Source of the DNA: Sorangium cellulosum
GTDB lineage: Bacteria; Myxococcota_A; Polyangia; Polyangiales; Polyangiaceae
Direction: 5' to 3'
Assembly: GCF_002950945.1 (NCBI RefSeq)
Contig: NZ_CP012673.1
Coordinates: forward strand, 13,817,501-13,881,500
Length of the DNA: 64,000 bases
A program made the translations under genes and the position numbers. Positions 1-8,945 of this stretch are shown piece by piece; within the stretch, counting starts at the first letter, position 1, and each line of letters starts with the position of its first letter. Below the pieces are notes generated by a model that did not search any database, was not told the DNA's origin, and saw only the letters and a program-made list of their open reading frames with translations.

Positions 1-75
1 CGCACCGGCGCGGAGACGCGCATCACCCTGGAGTGGCCGCTGAAGGAAGCAGACCACAAGGCCGCCGGTCGATGA
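1..75 (+). CDS. Sensor histidine kinase, C-terminal end only (partial)
   Basis: Frame 1 is open from the window edge and ends at TGA 73-75, giving 24 residues. The string GAETRITLEWPL resembles the last beta strand of a HATPase_c domain, where kinases typically end with a TxF/TLxWP-type strand. The stop overlaps the start of the next gene (ATGA), which encodes a receiver, so the two probably form a co-translated sensor-regulator pair. Only the extreme C-terminus is visible, so the family call rests mainly on the neighbour. Confidence 0.5.
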   Translation, partial: RTGAETRITLEWPLKEADHKAAGR

Positions 76-446
76 GCGCCGAGGAGCTGCCGCTGGTCCT
101 CGTGGTCGACGACGACGACGATACCGCGTCGTTGCTCGGCATGGCGCTCCGCCGCCGGGGGTTCCGCGTGAGCTCGGCGCCCTCGTGCGCCGCGGCGCGC
201 GCGGCGCTCGCCGAGCGCCCGGTCGACGCCCTGGTGACGGACGTGTCGCTCCCGGACGGCAGCGGCATCGAGCTCACCGCCTCGCTCGAGACCAAGCCGC
301 GCGCGATCGTCGTGGTGAGCGGCTTCGGCGGCGACGACGACCTCGAGAAGAGCCGCGCCGCCGGGGCCCACGCCCACCTCGTCAAGCCGGTCGACGTGGC
401 CCGGCTCGTGTCCACGCTCAACGAGCTGCTCGGCCGCGCGAGCTGA
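72..446 (+). CDS. Single-domain response regulator (receiver only)
   Basis: A 124-residue CheY-like receiver with no output domain. The acidic pocket is VVDDDDD (residues 11-17), the phosphoacceptor is D57 in VTDVSLPDG, the switch Ser is S83 in VVVSG and the conserved Lys is K105 in LVKPVD. An in-frame ATG at 33 exists, but ATG 72 overlaps the upstream stop and puts the first beta strand at the expected distance, so I use 72. It probably passes phosphate to or from the kinase ending at 75. Its stop (444-446) directly abuts the convergent stop of the next gene. Confidence 0.85.
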   Translation: MSAEELPLVLVVDDDDDTASLLGMALRRRGFRVSSAPSCAAARAALAERPVDALVTDVSLPDGSGIELTASLETKPRAIVVVSGFGGDDDLEKSRAAGAHAHLVKPVDVARLVSTLNELLGRAS

Positions 447-1877
447 TCACTTGCCGACGGGCGCGTAGAACGAGAGGCCGCGGCGGTTCTCGTCGAGGCG
501 CAGCGGGTGCTGCAGCGACGGGAGCGCCCGCTGCGCGCAGTCGAGGCGCTCGCACGTCCGGCACGTCACGCCCACCGGCACGGCGGCGTCGATGTTGTCG
601 AGGTCCACGCCGTCGGCGTAGACGAGCTCGCGGGCGTAGCGCACGTCGCAGCCCATGCCGATCGACTGCACGGTGTGCGGCACGTGGTAGCCGCCGCGAT
701 CGCTGCGCACGGTGCGGGCGATGCAGAAGTAGACGGCGCCGTCCGGCATCTGCGAGAGCTGGATCCTGATCATGCCGGGCGTCATGAGCGCGGTGTGGAT
801 GTTCCAGCGGGGGCACGCGCCGCTGAACCGCGCGAAGCGGATGCCCGAGCCGCTGAAGCGCTTCGAGATGTTGCCGGCGATGTCGATGCGGACCATGTGC
901 ATCGGCACCCCCTCGGCGCCGGGGCGGCGGAGCGTGGTCAGCCGGTGGCACACCTGCTCGAAGCTCGTGCCGAACCGGTGCGCGAGCAGCTCGATGTCGT
1001 AGCGCTCGGTGCGCGCCGCCTCGAGGAACGGCTGGTACGGCATGAGGACGGCCGCGGCGAAGTAGTTGGCGAGCGCGACGCGGGCGAGCGCGCGCGACTC
1101 CGGGGTCGTGAGGTTCTCGTCGCGCAGGACGCGGTCGATGGCCGCCGACTGCGTCAGCAGGCCGACCTGGTGCGCGAGCTGGAAGCGGCGGCTCCGGGGC
1201 GGCAGGACCTCGGAGATGCTCAGCACGCGCCGGTCCGGGTCGTACCGCCGCATCGCCTGGCGCTCGTCCGCGACCCGCACGATGCGCACCTGGATGCCGC
1301 GCGTCGCCTGCAGGTACCGGACGAGCCCCCGGTACACGTCGTCGGCGTCGAGCTCCCCCTCCCGCCAGAGCGCCTCGGCCCCCTCCTCGAGCTCGGGGAA
1401 GTGGTTCATCCGGCGCTGGATCAGGTCGCTGACCTCCTCCGACGGCAGGCGCGAGTTGTCGACCCCCACGAAGCCGTCGCCCGCCAGCCGCTCCCCCAGG
1501 GTATCCAGCGATTCTCGGGTCGTGGCGTACGTCCGGTACAGCGTGAGCACCGCCCGCGCGACGTTCGGGGACGACGCGACGAGCTCGCGCAAATCCGCGT
1601 TCGTCAGCCCGTGGCTCTCGAAGATGGGATCACCGAAGACCTCGTGAAGGTCGGCCGTGAGCCGGACGTCCTCTTCCGACGCGAACGTCTGGAGATCCAG
1701 CTGGAACACCTGAGCCAGCCGGATCAGAAGTGGCGCAGTTAACGGTCTTCGGTTGTTTTCTATCAGGTTCAGATAACTCGCGGAGACCCCGAGTCGCTCC
1801 GCGAGATCGACCTGCGTCATTTGCTCGCGACGCCGAAGCGCCCGGACCTTGGCTCCGAGTAGAGGTGCATCGGCCAT
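447..1877 (-). CDS. XRE-family regulator of the RamB/ScfR type (short-chain fatty acyl regulator), 476 aa
   Basis: Domain order: an N-terminal Cro/C1 helix-turn-helix (about residues 8-65, with MTQVDLAERLGVSASYLN), a central IrrE/ImmA-like region (about 160-290) and a C-terminal DUF2083-type region with several Cys (CPRW..., then CRTCERLDC). The metallopeptidase motif is not canonical: LAHQVG replaces HExxH, so proteolysis is unlikely. RamB in Corynebacterium/Mycobacterium controls aceA and aceB, and this gene is divergent from aceB-aceA here, so control of the glyoxylate bypass is the natural inference. GGGAGG lies just upstream of ATG 1877. The Cys cluster could bind a metal or Fe-S cluster; that is unproven. 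Confidence 0.85.
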   Translation of the reverse strand: MADAPLLGAKVRALRRREQMTQVDLAERLGVSASYLNLIENNRRPLTAPLLIRLAQVFQLDLQTFASEEDVRLTADLHEVFGDPIFESHGLTNADLRELVASSPNVARAVLTLYRTYATTRESLDTLGERLAGDGFVGVDNSRLPSEEVSDLIQRRMNHFPELEEGAEALWREGELDADDVYRGLVRYLQATRGIQVRIVRVADERQAMRRYDPDRRVLSISEVLPPRSRRFQLAHQVGLLTQSAAIDRVLRDENLTTPESRALARVALANYFAAAVLMPYQPFLEAARTERYDIELLAHRFGTSFEQVCHRLTTLRRPGAEGVPMHMVRIDIAGNISKRFSGSGIRFARFSGACPRWNIHTALMTPGMIRIQLSQMPDGAVYFCIARTVRSDRGGYHVPHTVQSIGMGCDVRYARELVYADGVDLDNIDAAVPVGVTCRTCERLDCAQRALPSLQHPLRLDENRRGLSFYAPVGK

Positions 1878-1939
1878 GAGAACCCTCCCGAACGTAGCTT
1901 GACTTACTGAACCTGCGTGTAGACCCGGATCGCGGCCGT

Positions 1940-2060
1940 GGAAATTTACAATAGTTTACTCGTTGACAGCCTGTAAAGGTCTTTTGTCAACATCGTTATC
2001 TGCCTGGATTTCAAAGGGAAGTTGACCCTGAAACAGGGTGGACAATCATAGGTTCGTTGT
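1940..2060 (+). promoter_or_regulatory. Operator/promoter region between the RamB-like regulator and aceB
   Basis: This AT-richer spacer carries three inverted repeats. GTTGACA (1962-1968) and TGTCAAC (1985-1991) are perfect 7-bp arms 16 nt apart. TTTACA (1945-1950) and TGTAAA (1972-1977) form a wider pair that overlaps the first. ACCCTG-aaa-CAGGGT (2025-2039) is a tight 6-bp palindrome. TTGACA (1963-1968) or TTGACC (2022-2027) could serve as a -35 box; no convincing -10 follows either. They are plausible sites for the regulator encoded next door. Confidence 0.5.
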
Positions 2061-2089
2061 AACGACGCGCAGCGTTGCAGGAGATGCGG

Positions 2090-3733
2090 ATGAGCCACCA
2101 CCATGAGACCTTGAACCTCAGCCTGCTCGGCCCCCGGGTCGCGGGGGATGACGCCGTGCTCACGCCCGAGGCCCTTCGCTTCCTCGCGAGTCTCGGGCGG
2201 AAATTCGCGGACCGGGTGCCGGCCCTGCTCGGCCGCCGCCGCGAGGTGCAGGCGCGGCTGGACAAGGGAGAACGGTTCGATTTCCTCCGCGAGACGCGGG
2301 ACGTGCGCGAGGGAAACTGGACGGTCGCGCCGCTGCCGGCGGACCTGCTCGACCGGCGCGTGGAGATCACGGGGCCGGTCGATCCCAAGATGATCATCAA
2401 CGCGCTGAACTCGGGCGCGAGCGTGTTCATGGCGGACTTCGAGGACGCGACGTCCCCGACGTGGAAAAACCTCATCGAGGGACAGGCCGCGCTGCGGCTC
2501 GCGGCGCGCCGCGAGCTCCGTTACGAGGATCCGGCGACAGGCAAGCGGTACGCCCTCGGCGACAGGCTGGCGACCCTGCTCGTGCGCCCGCGCGGCTGGC
2601 ACCTCCTGGAGAAGCACGTCGAGCTCGACGGGAAGCCGCTGCCGGGCGGGCTCTTCGATTTCGGGCTCTATTTCTTCCACAACGCGCGTGAGCTCGTCCG
2701 GCGCGGCACCGGTCCTTATTTCTACCTGCCGAAGATGGAGAGTCACCTCGAAGCGCGGCTTTGGAATGACATCTTCCTTTTTGCGCAGGAGGCGCTCGGC
2801 CTGCCCGCCGGCACGATCAAGGCGACGGTCCTGATCGAGACGTTGCCCGCGGCGTTCGAGATGGACGAGATCCTCCATGAGCTCCGGCAGCACTCCGCCG
2901 GGCTCAACTGCGGTCGGTGGGATTACATCTTCAGCTTCATCAAGAGGCTGCGGAACGACCCGGCCTGCGTGATGCCGGACCGCTCGCAGGTGACGATGGA
3001 GCAGCATTTCCTGCGCTCGTACACCCAGCTGCTCGTGAAGACCTGCCACCGGCGCGGGGTGCACGCGATGGGCGGCATGGCGGCGCAGATCCCGATCAAG
3101 AGCGACCCCGACGCGAACCGCGCGGCGCTCGAGAAGGTGCGCGCGGACAAGCTGCGCGAGGTGAAGGACGGGCACGACGGCACCTGGGTCGCGCACCCGG
3201 GGCTCGTGCCGCTCGCGCGCGAGGTGTTCGACGCGCACATGCCCGGGCCGAACCAGATCGAGCAGAAGCGCGAGGACGTGCAGGTCACCGCGGCCGATCT
3301 GCTGAAGGTCCCCGCGGGGCCGCGGACCGAGGCCGGCCTGCGCCACAACCTCCGCGTCGGCGTCCAGTACCTCGAGGCGTGGATCAGCGGCCTCGGCTGC
3401 GTCCCGCTCTACAACCTCATGGAGGACGCGGCCACGGCCGAGATCTCCCGCACCCAGGTCTGGCAGTGGATCCGCCACAAGGCGACGCTGGACGACGGCG
3501 CGCCGCTCACCGTGGAGCGCTTCCGCGCCGCGATGGACAGCGAGATGGCGGCCCTCCGCGGCGCGCTCGGCGAGGCGCGCTTCGACGGCGGCCGCTTCGC
3601 CGAGGCGCGCGCGCTGTTCGAGCGCCTGTCGATCGGCGACACGTTCGAGGAGTTCCTCACCTTGCCTGCCTACGAGCTCTTGATCGTGAGGGCCAAGCCC
3701 GAGAGCGCAGAGCGCTCGCGGCCCGCGATCTGA
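2090..3733 (+). CDS. aceB: Malate synthase A
   Basis: Condenses glyoxylate and acetyl-CoA to malate, the second step of the glyoxylate bypass. At 547 aa it matches the A-type family (about 530-540), not the longer G type. Recognisable blocks include MADFEDATSPTW, GRWDYIFSFIK, and the C-terminal AAxAEISRxQ-like segment AATAEISRTQVWQW. A TTG at 2075 and ATG at 2084 are in frame, but AGGAG (2079-2083) sits 6 nt before ATG 2090, which I take as the start. The gene is followed after 56 nt by aceA on the same strand, so they are likely one operon, divergent from the RamB-like regulator. Confidence 0.96.
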   Translation: MSHHHETLNLSLLGPRVAGDDAVLTPEALRFLASLGRKFADRVPALLGRRREVQARLDKGERFDFLRETRDVREGNWTVAPLPADLLDRRVEITGPVDPKMIINALNSGASVFMADFEDATSPTWKNLIEGQAALRLAARRELRYEDPATGKRYALGDRLATLLVRPRGWHLLEKHVELDGKPLPGGLFDFGLYFFHNARELVRRGTGPYFYLPKMESHLEARLWNDIFLFAQEALGLPAGTIKATVLIETLPAAFEMDEILHELRQHSAGLNCGRWDYIFSFIKRLRNDPACVMPDRSQVTMEQHFLRSYTQLLVKTCHRRGVHAMGGMAAQIPIKSDPDANRAALEKVRADKLREVKDGHDGTWVAHPGLVPLAREVFDAHMPGPNQIEQKREDVQVTAADLLKVPAGPRTEAGLRHNLRVGVQYLEAWISGLGCVPLYNLMEDAATAEISRTQVWQWIRHKATLDDGAPLTVERFRAAMDSEMAALRGALGEARFDGGRFAEARALFERLSIGDTFEEFLTLPAYELLIVRAKPESAERSRPAI

Positions 3734-3789
3734 TGTCCACCGAGCGGCAGCCGCCGCCCGAAACCCAAAACCGCACGAGGAGCCGAGTC

Positions 3790-5088
<1,299 letters not shown>

Positions 5089-5363
5089 GCCCCGGCGCGC
5101 CGGCCGGGCGCGCGGCGCCGCCGCCCGCCCGGGGCGCCGCCTGCCCGCCCGGGGCGCGCGTCGGCCCCACCCGGCGCCGAGCGCGCCCCACGATTCCCCC
5201 GCGCACTCTCCCACGCCCCCTGCGCCGCGCCGCCCTCGAGCCGGGGCGCGTCGCGGCCGCCCTCTCGGCGGTGGTCCAGGAGGTGCCGTTCGAGTAGGCT
5301 CCGCACGGGCGTCGGCGCCCGGTTGCGCCCGGCCGCGTCGCCCGAGCCGAGGTGAGAAGAGCT

Positions 5364-7733
5364 GTGACAACGCCGACCCAGAGACCGAACGACGGCGAGA
5401 GCGGCGCCGTTCCTTCCAATTTCATCCGCAACATCATCGCCGAGGACCTCGCCGCGGGCAGGCACCAGCGGGTCGTCACCCGGTTCCCGCCCGAGCCGAA
5501 CGGCTACCTCCACATCGGACATGCGAAGTCCATCCTGCTCAACTTCGGGCTGGCGGGCGAGTTCGGGGGCGTGTGCCACATGCGCTTCGACGACACGAAC
5601 CCCGCGGCCGAGGACGTGGAGTACGTGGAGTCCATCCTCCGGGACGTGCGCTGGCTCGGCGGCGACTGGGGCGACAAGCTCTTCTACGCGTCGGACTACT
5701 TCGAGCGGCTGTACGCGTTCGCGGTGGAGCTCATCCGGAAGCAGAAGGCCTACGTGTGCAGCCTGAGCGAGGCGGAGACCCGCGAGCACCGCGGCACCGT
5801 CACCGAGCCCGGGCGGGAGAGCCCCTACCGGAGCCGCTCTGTCGAGGAGAGCCTCGACCTCTTCGCCCGCATGCGAGCTGGGGAGTTCCCGGAGGGCGCG
5901 CACGTGCTCAGGGCCAAGATCGACATGGCCTCTCCCAACATGAAGATGCGCGATCCGCCGATCTACCGCATCAAGCGGGCGCACCACTACCGGACGGGCG
6001 GCGCCTGGTCCGTCTACCCGCTCTACGACTTCGCCCACAGCCTCTCGGACGCGATCGAGGGGATCACCCACTCGATCTGCACGCTGGAGTTCGAGAACAA
6101 CCGGGAGCTCTACGACTGGTTCATCGAGCACCTCGATGTCCCGTCCCGTCCCCGACAGTACGAGTTCGCGCGGCTCAACCTGACCTACACGGTGATGAGC
6201 AAGCGGAAGCTGCTCGAGCTCGTGAAGGGCGGGCTCGTGAAGGGCTGGGACGACCCGCGCATGCCCACCCTCGCCGGCTTCCGGCGCCGCGGCGTGACCC
6301 CGGAGGCTATCCGCGCCTTCTGCGAGGAGATCGGCGTCGCCAAGACGAACAGCACGGTGGACCTCGCGAAGCTCGAGTCGTGCATCCGCGACGACCTGAA
6401 CCTCCGCGCCCCGCGCGTGATGGCGGTGCTGCGCCCGCTCCGCGTGGTGCTCGAGAACTACCCCGAGGGGACGGTGGAGGAGCTCGACGCGCCCTACTGG
6501 CCCGAGGACGTGCCGCGGCAGGGCTCCCGCAAGGTGCCTTTCTCCCGGGTGCTCTACATCGAGCGCGACGACTTCCTCGAGGACCCGCCCAAGAAGTGGT
6601 TCCGCCTCGCGCCGGGGCAGGAGGTGCGGCTCCGGTACGCGGGGTTCATCACGTGCCGCGAGGTGGTGAAGGACCCGACCTCGGGTGAGGTGGTCGAGCT
6701 CCGGTGCACCTACGATCACGCCACGCGGGGCGGCGAGGCGCCGGACGGTCGCAAGCCGAAGGGGACGCTGCACTGGGTGTCGGCCGCCCACGCGATCCCC
6801 GCCGAGGTGCGGCTCTACGACCGGCTCTTCGCCGTCGAGCGGCCCGACGCCGGCGAGGAGGGGAGAGACTTCAAGGAGCACCTGAACCCCACGTCGCTCG
6901 TGACGCTGACCGGGTGCCGGGTGGAGCCGAGCCTCGCCGCGGCGGAGCGGGGCAGCCACGTCCAGTTCGAGCGCCAGGGGTTCTTCTTCGTGGACCCCAT
7001 CGACTCCGCCCCCGGCGCGCCCGTCTTCAACCGCACCGTGGCGCTCAAGGACTCGTGGTCGAAGATCGCCGACCAGAAGCCCGCGGCGGGCCAGGCCGCG
7101 GCGGCGCCCGCGCCCGAGGCCGCCGCCCAGAAGGCGCAGCCCGCGAAGCCGAAGGCCGAGCGCGCGCCGCTCGAGGAGCGGCTCGCGCGGCTCGAGCCGG
7201 CGCGCGCGGCGAAGGCCAGGCACCTCGTCGAGGCGCGCGGCATCCCCGGCGACGACGCGGTCGTCCTGGCCGAAGACGACGGCCTGCTCCGGCTCTTCGA
7301 GGAGGCCGTTTCCGTCCACGATAACCCGCGGAGCGCGGCCAACTGGGTCATTCACTCGCTCTCGCGCGAGCTGAAGGACAGGAAAGCAGGCGACCTGCCC
7401 TTCTCAGGTGCGCAGCTGGGCGAGCTATTGTGTCTGATCGATGACGGGACCATTTCCGGGAAGATCGCGAAAGACGTGCTCGCTGAAATGGTGCAGCGAG
7501 GCGGTAGCCCGAGGGCCATCGTCGAGCAGAAGGGGCTCCGCCAGGTCGCCGATTCCGGCGCCCTGGAGCGCATGGTCGACCAGATCATCGCCGGCCACCC
7601 CGGTGAGGTCGCTCGCTTTCGCGCGGGCAATACGAAGCTCATCGGGTTCTTCGTCGGCCAGGTGATGAAGGCCTCCGGCGGCAAGGCGAACCCCGACCTG
7701 GTCAATACGCTCCTGACCAGGAAACTGGCGTAA
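5364..7733 (+). CDS. glnS: Glutaminyl-tRNA synthetase with C-terminal YqeY-like domain
   Basis: Class I synthetase charging tRNA-Gln. HIGH is at residues 50-53 (LHIGHAKS), and VMSKRKL is the KMSKS-type loop; the anticodon-binding beta-barrels follow up to about residue 570. An Ala/Pro-rich linker leads to a GatB/YqeY-type helical domain (about residues 620-789) that ends with GGKANPDLVNTLLTRKL. Deinococcus GlnRS has the same YqeY extension, where it helps tRNA binding; the role here is inferred from that. Start: GTG 5364 is preferred over GTG 5352 because GAGAAGAG lies just before it. The protein is 789 aa against about 550 for the E. coli enzyme. Confidence 0.95.
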   Translation: MTTPTQRPNDGESGAVPSNFIRNIIAEDLAAGRHQRVVTRFPPEPNGYLHIGHAKSILLNFGLAGEFGGVCHMRFDDTNPAAEDVEYVESILRDVRWLGGDWGDKLFYASDYFERLYAFAVELIRKQKAYVCSLSEAETREHRGTVTEPGRESPYRSRSVEESLDLFARMRAGEFPEGAHVLRAKIDMASPNMKMRDPPIYRIKRAHHYRTGGAWSVYPLYDFAHSLSDAIEGITHSICTLEFENNRELYDWFIEHLDVPSRPRQYEFARLNLTYTVMSKRKLLELVKGGLVKGWDDPRMPTLAGFRRRGVTPEAIRAFCEEIGVAKTNSTVDLAKLESCIRDDLNLRAPRVMAVLRPLRVVLENYPEGTVEELDAPYWPEDVPRQGSRKVPFSRVLYIERDDFLEDPPKKWFRLAPGQEVRLRYAGFITCREVVKDPTSGEVVELRCTYDHATRGGEAPDGRKPKGTLHWVSAAHAIPAEVRLYDRLFAVERPDAGEEGRDFKEHLNPTSLVTLTGCRVEPSLAAAERGSHVQFERQGFFFVDPIDSAPGAPVFNRTVALKDSWSKIADQKPAAGQAAAAPAPEAAAQKAQPAKPKAERAPLEERLARLEPARAAKARHLVEARGIPGDDAVVLAEDDGLLRLFEEAVSVHDNPRSAANWVIHSLSRELKDRKAGDLPFSGAQLGELLCLIDDGTISGKIAKDVLAEMVQRGGSPRAIVEQKGLRQVADSGALERMVDQIIAGHPGEVARFRAGNTKLIGFFVGQVMKASGGKANPDLVNTLLTRKLA

Positions 7734-7769
7734 GTCTCCCACCCACACACGGGCGCGCGCGCTCCTCAC

Positions 7770-7997
7770 GCGGCGCTGACGAATCCAAGGTGTGCGCGCG
7801 CGCACCGCGCCGGCACACCTCCGCGCCAGCGCACCTCCGCGCCAGCGCACCTCCGCGCCAGCGCGCGGCTCCGCGGCGCTGCCGAATGCGAGGCGTGCGC
7901 GCGCCGCGCCTGCGTACCTCCGCGCCTAGGTGCGGAGTCGCGTCGCCTCCGAATCGGAGGTGCGCGCGAGTGCTGCGCCCTGCGTATCTCCACGCCC
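7770..7997. repeat. Degenerate GC-rich repeats in the glnS-lipoprotein spacer
   Basis: The spacer holds three imperfect copies of a roughly 57-nt unit, starting near 7770, 7873 and 7940, each with a GAAT core and ending in a CCTCCGCGCC-like block. Inside it, a 16-bp unit CACCTCCGCGCCAGCG is repeated three times exactly (7816-7831, 7832-7847, 7848-7863). A reading frame runs through the block, but it is Arg/Pro/Ala-rich with no protein-like character, so I do not call a gene. Confidence 0.7.
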
Positions 7998-8034
7998 GGC
8001 ACCTGACCACGGGATGCCTGTCACGCATGTGTGT

Positions 8035-8070
8035 AGAAACATGCTTCGGAAAAAAGCAATATAAAATAAT
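8035..8070 (+). promoter_or_regulatory. Possible promoter of the lipoprotein-kinase operon
   Basis: The sequence turns sharply AT-rich after 8030. TATAAA (8060-8065), overlapping TAAAAT, is a good -10 candidate about 45 nt before the ATG at 8111; the -35 position (GAAACA, 8036-8041) is weak. GAAGAG (8096-8101) is a usable ribosome-binding site. Confidence 0.4.
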
Positions 8071-8110
8071 TGAATCTTCGATTGGCTGTGGTGTAGAAGA
8101 GATTAGGACT

Positions 8111-8944
8111 ATGGAACTCGCGCGTCAGATTGCCCTCATCGCCTGCGTGGCTGCATCGACCGCACAGATCGCCTGTGTCGCCTCAACCGAGCTTGGTGAC
8201 GAGGAGGCGGTGGAAGAGGCCCAGCAAGAGGTCCTGGTCCACAACGCGCTGACCCGGAACGCTCTCACGAGAAACGCGCTGACGCGGAATGCGCTGACCC
8301 GGAACGCGCTGACCCGGAACGCGCTGACCCGGAACGCGCTCATGGGCAACTCGTTCACGAGCGAGGCGCTGCGTGATCCCGAGTCGAGGGAGCTGCTCAG
8401 CTTCATCGTGAGCTGCGCGCTGCCCGAGGACGAACACATCGTGGTCGATGTCGGTCGCGCCTCCTACCAGTTCGACGGCGAGCTCGGCCTCGCGCCCGAG
8501 TGGGGCAGGCGGCGCGGCTCGTGCGACGAGAGCTGCCAGGAGTGGGTCTCGGCGTGCCTGCTCGCGCGGGTGAACCACCGCGGCGAGCACGTGACGATCT
8601 CGCTGCGCGGCAGGAACGAGGCGCTCAAGGCGACGTCGAACGAGCGGGAGGAGTACGGGGAGGCCGAGGCGGCCTACTACGGCAACGTCTTCCTGCCCGA
8701 GCAGCGCCGCTACGCGTGCCTGGCGCCCGGACAGACGTCCATCCCGCGCGTCTGCGGGGACTCGCTCGACGATTGTGTGGTCGATGTCGTGGGCGAATGT
8801 GAAGACGTGTGCGACAGGCCGCGGCGCGACGGCAGCTTCCCGGACTGCCGGGACCGCAACCCCTTCGAGCTCGCGTGCGGTCTCCGTGTCTTTCCCCCGC
8901 GAACCGATCTATACAAGAGCTCAATCACCGTGTTCCTCGAATAG
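8111..8944 (+). CDS. Exported protein/lipoprotein with NALTR repeats, partner of the following kinase
   Basis: 277 aa. The N-terminus is hydrophobic, with Cys at 12 and 22 (IACV) that could be lipidated, though neither lipobox is ideal. Seven consecutive 5-residue units follow (NALTR x6, then NALMG). The C-terminal part is Cys-rich and contains LLSFIVSCAL, GLAPEW, QEWVSAC, ARVNHRG and YYGNVF. The same blocks in the same order occur in the product of 18915-19787, so the two are paralogs. No named family was recognised. Its stop is followed by a single base and then the GTG start of a giant kinase, implying translational coupling. I infer an envelope-side partner or sensor for that kinase. Confidence 0.8.
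   Translation: MELARQIALIACVAASTAQIACVASTELGDEEAVEEAQQEVLVHNALTRNALTRNALTRNALTRNALTRNALTRNALMGNSFTSEALRDPESRELLSFIVSCALPEDEHIVVDVGRASYQFDGELGLAPEWGRRRGSCDESCQEWVSACLLARVNHRGEHVTISLRGRNEALKATSNEREEYGEAEAAYYGNVFLPEQRRYACLAPGQTSIPRVCGDSLDDCVVDVVGECEDVCDRPRRDGSFPDCRDRNPFELACGLRVFPPRTDLYKSSITVFLE
8243..8347 (+). repeat. Seven 15-bp in-frame repeats encoding NALTR
   Basis: Units at 8243, 8258, 8273, 8288, 8303, 8318 and 8333. Units 1, 5 and 6 are identical (AACGCGCTGACCCGG), the rest differ by a few bases, and the last encodes NALMG. The repeat number could change by slippage without shifting frame. Confidence 0.95.
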
Positions 8945-8945
8945 C

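Noticed and set aside
7790..8110. N-terminal extension of the NALTR lipoprotein to 7790.
   Set aside because: It lies within the degenerate repeat block and lacks protein-like sequence; ATG 8111 gives a normal signal region.
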